Source of the DNA: Chelydra serpentina
Taxonomy: Eukaryota; Chordata; Testudines; Chelydridae
DNA length: 64,000 nucleotides
Direction of reading: 5' to 3'
Assembly (NCBI GenBank): GCA_037349315.1
Contig: JBAIAC010000057.1
Span: forward strand, 6,386,001 to 6,450,000
Positions 46,110 to 55,678 of this stretch are shown piece by piece. The translations under genes and the position numbers were made by a program. Position 1 is the stretch's first letter, and every line of letters begins with the position of its first letter. The notes under the pieces were generated by a model. The model was not told the DNA's origin. It did no database searches and saw only the letters and a list, made by a program, of their open reading frames with translations.

Positions 46110-47665
46110 GTCCCTGCCCCTCCCCCCCAGCTGGGCTGTGACTGGGGGGTCCTGACCCCAACTGCCCCTCGCCCCCAGCTGGGCTGTGACCGGGGGGTGC
46201 TGACCCCAACTGCCCCTCGCCCCCCCCCAGCTGGGCTGTGACCGGGGGGTCCTGACCCCAACTGCCCCTCGCTCCCCCAGCTGGGCTGTGACCGGGGGGT
46301 CCTGACCCCAACTGCCCCTCGCCCCCCCAGCTGGGCTGTGACCGGGGGGTCCTGACCCCAACTGCCCTTCGCCCCCCCAGCTGGGCTGTGACCGGGGGGT
46401 GCTGACCCCAACTGCCCCTCGCCCCTCAGCTGGGCTGTGACCAGAGAGGAGGTGGGGTCCTGACCCCAACTGCCCCTCGCCCCCCAGCTGGGCTGTGACC
46501 GGGGGGTCCTGACCCCAACTGCCCCTCACCCCCCAGCTGGGCTGTGACCGCGGGGGGGCCCTGCCCCTCGCCCCCCCAGCTGGGCTGTGACCGGGGGGTC
46601 CTGACCCCAACTGCCCCTCGCCCCCCCAGCTGGGCTGTGACCGGGGGGTCCTGACCCCAACTGCCCCTCGCCCCCCCAGCTGGGCTGTGACCGGGGGGTC
46701 CTGACCCCAACTGCCCCTCGCCCCCCCAGCTGGGCTGTGACCGGGGGGTCCTGACCCCAACTGCCCCTCGCCCCCCCAGCTGGGCTGTGACCGGGGGGTC
46801 CTGACCCCAACTGCCCCTCGCCCCCCCAGCTGGGCTGTGACCGGGGGGTCCTGACCCCAACTGCCCCTCGCCCCCCCAGCTGGGCTGTGACCGGGGGGGT
46901 GCTGACCCCAACTGCCCCTCGCCCCCCCAGCTGGGCTGTGACCGGGGGGGTCCTGACCCCAACTGCCCCTCGCCCCCCCAGCTGGGCTGTGACTGGGGGG
47001 TCCTGACCCCAACTGCCCCTCGCCCCCCCAGCTGGGCTGTGACTGGGGGGTCCTGACCCCAACTGCCCCTCGCCCCCCCAGCTGGGCTGTGACTGGGGGG
47101 TCCTGACCCCAACTGCCCCTCGCCCCCCCAGCTGGGCTGTGACCGGGGGGTCCTGACCCCAACTGCCCCTCGCCCCCCCAGCTGGGCTGTGACCGGGGGG
47201 TCCTGACCCCAACTGCCCCTCGCCCCCCCAGCTGGGCTGTGACCGGGGGGTCCTGACCCCAACTGCCCCTCGCCCCCCCAGCTGGGCTGTGACCGGGGGG
47301 GTGCTGACCCCAACTGCCCCTCGCCCCTCAGCTGGGCTGTGACCAGAGAGGAGGTGGGGTCCTGACCCCAACTGCCCCTCGCCCCCCAGCTGGGCTGTGA
47401 CCGGGGGGTCCTGACCCCAACTGCCCCTCGCCCCCCAGCTGGGCTGTGACCGGGGGGTCCTGACCCCAACTGCCCCTCGCCCCCCAGCTGGGCTCTGACC
47501 GGGGGGTCCTGACCCCAACTGCCCCTCGCCCCCCAGCTGGGCTCTGACCAGAGGGGGGAGGTCCTGACCCTAACTGTCCTTGCCCCCCCCCCCCCCCCCC
47601 CAGCTGTGACGGGGGAGACTGACCCCAACTGCCCATCGCCCCCCAGCTGGGCTGTGACTGGTTCC
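46110..47665. repeat. 50-bp GC-rich minisatellite, about 31 copies, in S100PBP intron 1
   Basis: The unit is built as AGCTGGGCTGTGACCGGGGG, GTCCTGACCCCAACTGCCCC, TCGCCCCCCC, with unit length about 48-51 because of C- and G-run variation. Variants include GACTGGGGGG (46140 and three consecutive units at about 46990-47095) and a rare ACCAGAGAGGAGGTGGGG form at about 46441 and 47343. Since 50 is not a multiple of 3 and the unit lacks stops in all three - strand frames, it produces long repetitive open frames of 330-454 codons. These are not treated as genes. Confidence 0.97.
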
Positions 47666-47680
47666 AGGAGGTGGAGGAGC

Positions 47681-47940
47681 CTATGGCTTAACCCCGAGAG
47701 TGGACCCCAAGAAGGGCTGTCGCACTGAGGGGGTTCCTCCCAGGGACCGTGGGGTGCTGAGAGAGCACAGGCCTGTGAGTCCCTGACCACTTGGGAAGAG
47801 CCTGGCGATGGCGTATAGCCATCTCCTTAAGAAGGACATTGTAGAGCTGTGCAGAGAGAGGGGCCAGGCAGCTGGAAGTGAGTCCGTCTGGGCTGGCTTG
47901 GGGGCGGCCCTGGCTCTGGGCTCCTCTCCCCCCAAGATGG
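47681..47940 (+). other. Possible LTR-retroelement leader remnant
   Basis: From 47808 a short + frame opens with MAYSHLLKKD followed by IVELCRERGQAAG and meets a splice-donor-like GGAAGTGAGT. KKDIVELCRERG resembles the SAP-like start of gag-type products of LTR retrotransposons that I recall from turtles. The frame is about 50 codons, so it is at most a fragment. Low certainty. Confidence 0.3.
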
Positions 47941-48239
47941 ACTTAGCTGAAAGTCACTGATTTCCGTGCTAACAGTTCTGTTCTATGCTGTGTTCCTGTC
48001 GACTAATAAGCCTTCTGTTTTACCTGCTGACTGAGAGTCATGTCGGACAGCGAAGTTGGGGTGCAGGGCCCTCTGGCTTCCCGCAGGAGTGGGCTGTGAT
48101 GGGGGAGGGCCCTGACCCCAGCTACCCCTCCCGCCCCCCCCCCCCGTGGGATGTGATGTGGGTTCCTGGCCACAACTGCCCCCTCCAGATGGGCTGTAAT
48201 GGGGGAGAGGCGGGTCCTGACCCCATGTCCCCTACTGAG

Positions 48240-48960
48240 GTGAACTTTGGGTGGGAGGGTGCAGCCAAGAATAATAGATATTAAGTATATTTAAGATATA
48301 GAGTGAAATATAAATATTAATTAATGTTGGGTCACAGGGCCTACAAGTTGAGGCCTGTCACATTTGACTTAGCCATATTAGTCCTCAGGCCTAAGGAGGG
48401 TTGGCATAAGTAGGTGACCCAGGAATAACCCTGTACCAGTGAAATTACAAGGTTACTGTAAAGAATGTGCCAGTGGGTGAAGTTAGGGAAAATATACCAC
48501 AGTGTACTTGTCTAGACCGCGAGGCACCCAATTGTAACCTCCTGAGAAATTCTGCAGGTTACCATGGGAACTAGTTTACAGAGCTGCATAATGAGAGTAA
48601 GGGGAACTAAGGGATAGCCAATGAGAAATGAGGTGCCCGTAAATTAGTGGGATGTGGAAGTATGGATGAGGAAAAAGGGGTTGGAACCCTTATGCATATG
48701 TATTAGCGTTGGTGTGTGTAAGCATGATTCAATAAAAGGTGAGCCAGCCGGGGGGCGATAAAGAAGTGGAGAGATGCTAGGATGGCAGCCACTGGTGGTG
48801 GTGGTAGTAGTTGCTTGTCATAGGGCTAAACACTTCACACTCTTTCTCTGTTTGTTGTATTTTAGTGTTTGTGGAATTGTTCATCTGCTTAGTGGACTTG
48901 TTAATAAAGGGACTTGTAACAAATAGCAGTTGTTTTTTATGTGCTTCTAGTGTCTTTTAT
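48240..48960 (+). mobile_element. LTR-like sequence
   Basis: AT-rich block with a TATGCATATGTATTA element at about 48691, AATAAAAGGTGAGCCAGCC at about 48731 and a second AATAAAGG at 48903. This resembles the U3-R organisation of a retroviral LTR. Clear TG..CA borders and a target duplication were not found. Confidence 0.35.
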
Positions 48961-49665
48961 TCTAATGATACTGATGATAATATTCCTGATGCTGTAACCC
49001 TCAGGAGACCAATCCTTCATTGACCATTGTGATCTAAGTGATTGATTAATATAAATTGATTAACCACCAATCCATTAATAAAGCTACAAGGGGCACTTCC
49101 CCCTGCCTATTCCCCAGTCAGAGCCCACCTCTCAAGGGCACTGACTGGGGCGACACTGCCTCCTGGTACTCCCTCCCCCTTCCTGATTGCACCCAAATAG
49201 AATGTGTCCTATGGACACTAAATGCCCATTCCTTTAGAGACCTCTGCTCCCCAGACAGGGTCTGGCTTGAAGGAAGACTCCTCTCCCGCTACCTTGTAAG
49301 TGGGGAGTTGCCCGTCACAGCAGAGATTGCCTATGAGGACGGGAAGCACTACCCACCTAAGTAGGTAAGTGATCAGTCCACTGATGTCCGCCTCCAATTG
49401 GGTGTTATCCATCATGTGTGGTTCAGCCTCTGGCACTAACTGCCACATACACTTAGAGAGGAAGGGGGCTAGAGAGCTGAACATTCTTCTGAATTCCCTG
49501 CCTAATGAGAGAGCCCCCAAAATGGAGTAGCAGAGGAATTTCCCCATCCCCTGATATTTAGTGTAGGAGATACAGATTTCCCTTTAAAGGGATGAAGAGG
49601 GAGCTGGGGTGAGAGATGTACAAGCCAACAATTGCCTAGTTATCCCAGCACTGGAAGTGAGTGGA

Positions 49666-49666
<1 letters not shown>

Positions 49667-49717
<51 letters not shown>
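49667..49717. repeat. (GT)n-(GC)n microsatellite
   Basis: About 21 uninterrupted GT copies followed by GCGCGCGC. Confidence 0.95.
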
Positions 49718-49718
<1 letters not shown>

Positions 49719-52159
49719 TAAGAAATGGATTGGGTAGTGTAACAGAGATGTGTTCCCGTGGGTGGACTCTAGAAACAGAAAATAAACATGGATGTGATAT
49801 TTATACCTCGAGGCTGCCTTTGGAAATGAGGATAAAGCTGGCAGAAGGAGAGGTGGAAAACCAGGTATTTAATTGGAAGAAGTCAGAGGAAAGGCTGAAC
49901 AAAAATGAGTGATAATGAAGTAGGTGCTGTTCAGGTGAAAGGAAAACTAAAAAGGGAGAAGATGTAGTCTATAAAATGTGCTCGGTTAAAAAATAAGTAG
50001 AAATTAGGCTAAATATGGAGAAGTATGAAAAATTGAGCTTGTTAGTGTGAGTAAAAGTTAGAGATAAGTTGGAGATAGTAAGATGGGAACGTGGAAGGTA
50101 GCAAGGACATGACCTAGAGTTATGTTGAGGTTATAACTGGTTTTAGCAGCCATTTTTAATGGGTGTTTTTGAGAATTTGGAATGTTTTATTAAAATGCTA
50201 TCTATACTGATAGCATGGAAAGGAAGTTGGTGCAGGTGTTAATTTAAATAATCTGTAATGTAAAGAGCCAATACAGAGGTGGCAGAATGCGAATATGGTA
50301 ATAGATAGGTTTAATGTTAATTAGTATATTAATAAGTTACAAAAGGACTAGCCTTGCTAACTTGTGGGAGCTCCAATTAACACCAAAAGAGTACAGCTAG
50401 GTTACCTTATTATAAAGCTATACTTTATTTTGTTGTCAGTAGCCTGATCAGCTCATACACCATTCCATCTTCGAATGTGAGGATAATTGTAGTACCTGTG
50501 TAAATGGTAATTGTGTGTCTGTTTGCTTAACTAATAATTTTTCTCTTAAATAAGTTCTCTTGTTCAAAGTGTTATCTAGAGTCTACTGCTAAATTAAATT
50601 GTCTGTACCCAACCTAGAGCCTGGAACCTGGAAACTAAATTTGGTTTATTGTATCCTTATCTTTGACAATTTAATATTAATTGAGAATATTTAAAAATCA
50701 AGGTTACAAAGGCTAATAGGTATTTAGAGAGGAAATAGGCCAGTAAAAAGCTGTGAATAGAACTGAAGTCTAGGCAAGGGGGTCTAAGGGTCTGAATTGC
50801 ATATAGCTTTGATGTAAAGGAGTAGGATTTCACTTTACATAGCTACTAAGATGAGATATTGCAGTCCATATCGGTACTTAATATTTTTACATTTCATCTT
50901 TGCTCTCCAAGTTTACTTACAGCTAACATCCTGCCAATGTATCTTTCAACCTATTTCTTGCTTTACTAGGACATGGAGAGATTGAGTCTTGAAACATTTT
51001 TTTAAAACTTTGTCCAATGGAAGGTGTCCCATACAACTTAAAGCGTGGTTCTACTCTGAAAATGGACTCTTCTGAACTCAGTAGACTCACTCCCTGTTGG
51101 TATTCAGTCAGGTCTACTTTACTAACAAGTTTATTTGTTTACTTCAGTCGGTCCTGCAGAGCCAACACAGCTCTGGGACAAGGAGCTAGACTCTGTTCTG
51201 GTTCACACATCAACAATAGCATTGTTACTTAAATTCTGATTGCACAATCTGTTGATGTGTGAAGTAGAAAGCACAATACCCAGGTTGGCTTTCAGATGGA
51301 AAGGTGAGTCAGCAGGGATGGTAGTTAAATAAATTATCTTTATTTTATAAACAGAGCAGGTAAATATGTTTGAACATGTTTTGCTAAAACAGTTCTAGTA
51401 AAATCTTTGATAGCTTCCATATGTTCTACTACTTCAAGTGTTTATTGGTGTAATAGAGTAGTCCACCACAGAGCAATACCCTGCAGGACTCAAACCAGTT
51501 TAGTTTTCTTTTATTTGCTCTATTTATTCTGTTACAAATATTTGTATCTGAATTGCAAAACATTGTCCAAGTACAGACTGGTGGGTACCTGTACCATATC
51601 AATTACCTTCCCCTTTTTCTTCTATATATGTGGCTGCTCCCTTCTGTATTCCCTTTCTTTCCTGTGTTTGGACTGTCATTCTGGAAAAGCCTCAGACTGG
51701 AATGGTAGCAGGAAGCATTCTAAGCAGCAGGGCAGCCTGATTTTCTCTTCTATAGTGTGTAGCTCCCTAACAAACCCCTCCTCATTAAACCCAGTAAGCA
51801 GGCAAACCAACAGAAAGTGTCAAGAGTATGGACAAAAAGTGTTTCTTTATCCCAGTTGATCAAAGAGGACAGAAAATACCTCCCACTATTGAGACTCACT
51901 GATTGAAGAGAGTCAGATGAATACTGGGTTCCCAGACTATGATATTCTTACAGAGTAAGAGTTTAAGAAAATATGAAATCAAGAGTTGCTCAGGAAAACT
52001 AGAACAGATTTTGTTTGTGGGGTATTTTTGGTCAATGAGGCCTATATATAGTGTGTTTCTATCTCCTCTTCTTTTTTTAATAAGTATATGTATTTGGGAT
52101 AGATTCTGGCCTAGTAGCTATAGTATGGGGCTAGCCATCTGCATAGCAGACCTAGGAAG

Positions 52160-52300
52160 AGAATGGCGTTACTTTGTTGTTGTAGCCCATAAGGCTGGCT
52201 TGCCTTTATTACATTCAGCTATAACACAAGGAACGTACAGGTCTCTATCCTGTAAGACTGGCTCTCAACCTTTCCAGACGACTGTACCCCTTTCAGGAGT
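52160..52300 (+). mobile_element. LTR-like repeat fragment (copy A)
   Basis: TTGTTGTAGCCCATAAGGCT, GCTATAACACAAGGAACGTA and CAGGTCTCTATCCTGTA align in the same order with TTATTGTAGCCTACAGGGCT, GCTGTAACGCAAGGGACCTA and CAGGCCACATCCTGTATG at 53158-53320. They are two copies of one repeat; LTR identity is inferred from length and context. Confidence 0.45.
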
Positions 52301-52979
52301 CTGATTTGTCTTGAGGCTTCACCTCACTTTAAAAACTACTTGCTTACAAAATCAGATATAAAAAGACACAAATGTCACAACGCACTATTACTGAAAAATT
52401 GCTGACTTTCACATTTTTACTATATCATTTTAAAATAAATCAAATGGAATATAAATATTGTACTTACATTTCAGTGTATGGTATATAGAGCAATATAAAC
52501 AAGTCATGAAATTTTAGTTTGACTTTGCTAGTGTGTTTTATGTAGCTTGTTGTAAAACTAGGCACATATCTAGATGAGCTGATATACCCCCTGAAAGACC
52601 TCTGCGTATTTGCTTCTTGCTGAAATATGTTTTGATATATTCCTTATAAGGCATAACTGTCAAATCTTGCTGGAAAAGTACCCATAAGGAAGTGTATTGT
52701 TTGAATGCTATCAAGAATCCTATATAAGCTTGTGTGATTTTTTTTTTTTTTTAAGCAACAGAGTGGCTTGTCGCATTGCATGTGACCATGCTGTCTGTCC
52801 TCGCATATATGCTTGTATTCTAATAAAAGGGCCCCAGGCTGATCTGATTAAACACAATGCGTGGTGGTTTTTTCCATGACAATTGGAATAACTTGCTTCG
52901 TGGCAGGAATTGAAACCTAATGGTAAATGGCTACCAAAGGAACATGGAAATGTTAACCGCCAACCTGCTTGAGCAAGAA

Positions 52980-53720
52980 GTGACCGATATGACAGTGAGC
53001 TAAATGGCATTAATATGCTAACCTATAGGAGAAGTGCACCCCAATATCTTGAGGGTGAGGAAGTTAGACTTGGGCATGGAAGGCTGAGCATTAGCATAGG
53101 GCAAACTAGCATGTTGAATTAGTGCCTTTTTCCATCATTTGGTCCTTCAGCTTTATTGTTATTGTAGCCTACAGGGCTAGCCTGCTTGCTTGCCTATATA
53201 TCTTTTCTTATGGGTTTCTTATTTTCTTATCGTTTTGATTATTTGTTTTATTATACTCGGTTTATAGATTTATATTAGAGTATTTTTGGCTGTAACGCAA
53301 GGGACCTACAGGCCACATCCTGTATGCTGAGCTAAGGCAAAGTTCGCATACATATGTTTGGGACCTTTCACCTAGATAGGTGGTGATGAGCTAAACCATA
53401 TATAAGACCTTTGACGTAGATAAAGGATGCGTTGAAGCAGGTTGGTAGAGGGGAGCTACCTAAGTTCATATCCTCTTTAAACTTGGTACACCACAAAGTT
53501 CACCACAAAGAACTTGGAAATAACCGGTTAGGACAGACTTAACACATGTGAGAATGAGCTAATGTCATTAATATGTAGGTATATGTCATCAGTATGTACG
53601 AACATACCAGCCTCTGGAGCAAGTGTAGCCTGGCATTTTGTGGGTGAGGAAACTAAGTTTGGACATAGGAGGGCTCAAGTGTTCAAGCTCTGTAAGAGGA
53701 GTGACCCACTATGCCAAGGA
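52980..53720 (+). mobile_element. LTR-like repeat fragments (copies B)
   Basis: Holds the second copy of the 52160 repeat, plus an internal pair: GAGGGTGAGGAAGTTAGACT near 53051 and TGTGGGTGAGGAAACTAAGT near 53638, each preceded by a diverged GAGCTAA..CATTAATATG block. So at least two related insertions overlap here. Confidence 0.45.
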
Positions 53721-53869
53721 AGCTTCTTTGTTCTTAGTTAGTTTATTATCCTTTTGTTTATTAGTCTGTTAGTTCTTAATTGTAAGTTTTAAGTCAGTGA
53801 GTTAAGTAAAACTCTGTTAGCTTCTTTAGTCTTCTATAGCTGTTAGCTCTTTAGCTTCTCCTAAGCTCT

Positions 53870-54370
53870 GCAACGCCCACTCAAGAGTTGAGGAACCTGG
53901 ACCTGAACTCTCTTGGCATGCCTTTGTCTCATACTAGGTTATGAAGGAAGGGTGTGAGTATATTAATCAAAAGCTTTATATTGCATAATATCACATGTCT
54001 CTCTAGAACAATATTATTGCCTTTGTAACTCTGATTATTTTACCATTTGATTACTATTCCATTCATCTCAATAAAAGTCTTTAAGGCTACATTTGTCTCT
54101 GTGTGAGCATCCTTGTCATATATCCCAAGTGTCCATGCAAACTCTGTGTAGCCTGATTCTGGGACAAGAACCTTATGATCTTCTGATCAGATTAACTGGT
54201 GAGCCTATCACCCATATTATCTAAAATGATAATATTAACCTCCTTAAATCAGGCAACATTGTCTGCCGTCCATCTTGGGCATTGAGAAACTTGGACCATC
54301 AGATTCATTTGGCGTGCTAGAGGCAGGGCAGGTCCTTTGTCTCTCACCACCAGGTCCTCAAGGAAGGGTG
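53870..54370 (+). mobile_element. LTR-like tandem fragments with U5-type motifs
   Basis: GAGGAACCTGGACCTGAACT and GAAGGAAGGGTGTGAGTAT (53894-53963) recur diverged at 54283-54375 (GAGAAACTTGGACCATCAG, CAAGGAAGGGTGTAAGTAT). Between them AATAAAAGTCTTTAAGGCTA, then TTTGTCTCTGTGTGAGC, looks like an R-U5 border. Confidence 0.45.
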
Positions 54371-54687
54371 TAAGTATGCGAATCTAAGAGCATATACAAA
54401 GAAGTATTATTACCTATTTAAAGGATCAGGTAACATTATAATATTATATTTAACTTTTTGTTTGTCAGTTTTCTTATTTAAAAATGGTATAATGCTATCT
54501 CACTGAAGAGGGAGGAAAGGTTTCAGGCTTCATTTAATATGCAAACTGCTCTATGATCCTTGGATGAAAGGTGCTATGAAAACATACAATATTTCTTTAT
54601 AGTCTTTTTTGGGGCATGTTATACTGATTTGTGTCAACAGCTTCAAAGAAAACAGCATGCAGTGGGCACTGTATTCATGATTTAGAC

Positions 54688-54938
54688 CAGGCCTGCACAA
54701 CTCGTAAAGCGGTGAGAGCCATATTACTCCAAAGAAAACAGCCAAGGGCCGAAACTAGGGCGACCAGATGCGAGGAAAGTTGTTAAGCAAAAAAACCCCT
54801 CTCCCGCCGCCGAAGTTGTTGAGGAGGGGGGGGAATTTATTTATTTATTTTTTTTGCTCTACCCCACCCCCCCGCGGGTCGCACAGTGAGCCTGTGTGGG
54901 CCGCATGTGGCCCGCGGGCCTTATGTTGTGCAGGCCTG
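54688..54938. mobile_element. 251-bp hAT-type element with perfect TIRs and 8-bp target duplication
   Basis: The left end CAGGCCTGCACAAC and the right end GTTGTGCAGGCCTG are perfect 14-bp inverted repeats. The flanks ATTTAGAC (54680-54687) and ATTTAGAC (54939-54946) are identical 8-bp duplications, diagnostic of hAT transposition. The interior is non-coding, with poly-T and a GC-rich right part, so it is a non-autonomous copy. Confidence 0.92.
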
Positions 54939-55518
54939 ATTTAGACACTCTTAGTGCTGGCTAATCTAGCTGTTGAAATTTGACCTCTGACTTGTGAGCC
55001 CTCTCTATGTGGGGGATTGCTCATTAGCATGTCCGGCTTACTGGCTGTAATTCTCTAGCGTGAGCAAACTTGCTCTGTTATAACCTTTAATAACATGTAT
55101 TTAAGTCATAATAGCCAGGAGTGAAGGCCGTGGAGGCCAGGGTATCTTCAGACATTGGGCTACTTGCTCCAAGAGTGGATGCTGATAGGCTCTTCCCTTG
55201 CTGCTGCATCAGGAAGGACTAAATTTAAGAGAAATAACAGAGGCAAAATATGTGCAACACTTTTTTCATTAAAAGTTAGGCAGCAGAATGCCCTAGATTT
55301 CAAAGTGACTAGTATTTCTAAAGTGGATCAGTCACAGGATAAGTATAAGCTGTTCTGGGCCAAGTGAAAATCCAACACTTAACTTGCCCAGGGAGGAGAG
55401 GTGTACATCTCTTTTTCCAGAGAAGGATAGAGGGGACTGCGAAGGGAGTAAGATTAGCTGAGATGGGAACAGGTGAGAGACACTCCTTTAGTTCACTTAT
55501 GTTGTTTTCTCTTTGCAG

Positions 55519-55678
55519 GCAAGTGGGATCCATCCTGTGACTGACTAACTTTCTGGAAGAGTGAAGCACATTATAGGCTGATTAGAAGCTCAGTAAACAC
55601 TGGTACCTGTTCTGCCCTTGCTTCTAGTGGCCAAAACAGAAGCAGTGGGGTCACTTAAATATAGAGACCAACGACATC
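55519..55678 (+). other. S100PBP: 5' UTR part of the first coding exon of S100PBP
   Basis: TTTTCTCTTTGCAG ends at 55518, a strong acceptor, giving 160 nt of leader before the ATG at 55679. A second possible acceptor (CCCTTGCTTCTAG) lies at about 55626. In-frame stops lie upstream of the ATG, so 55679 is the first usable start in this frame. Confidence 0.6.

Larger units (their letters stand above)
48961..55518 (+). other. S100PBP: Remaining S100PBP intron 1, AT-rich, repeat-dominated
   Basis: About 6.5 kb with no exon recognised. It includes a (GT)n tract, several LTR-like fragments at 52.1-54.4 kb and a hAT element at 54688. Base composition changes sharply from the GC-rich array to AT-rich DNA at about 48.25 kb. 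Confidence 0.6.

Noticed and set aside
46110..47665. CRISPR-like regular repeat spacing
   Set aside because: Units are contiguous with no unique spacers, in a vertebrate intron. It is a minisatellite.
45487..47790. Very long - strand open frames (274, 330, 384 and 454 codons) with Gly/Pro/Ser repeats
   Set aside because: They overlap one another in three frames of the same 50-bp minisatellite; the unit has no stop on that strand in any frame. No start context, no unique sequence, no family.
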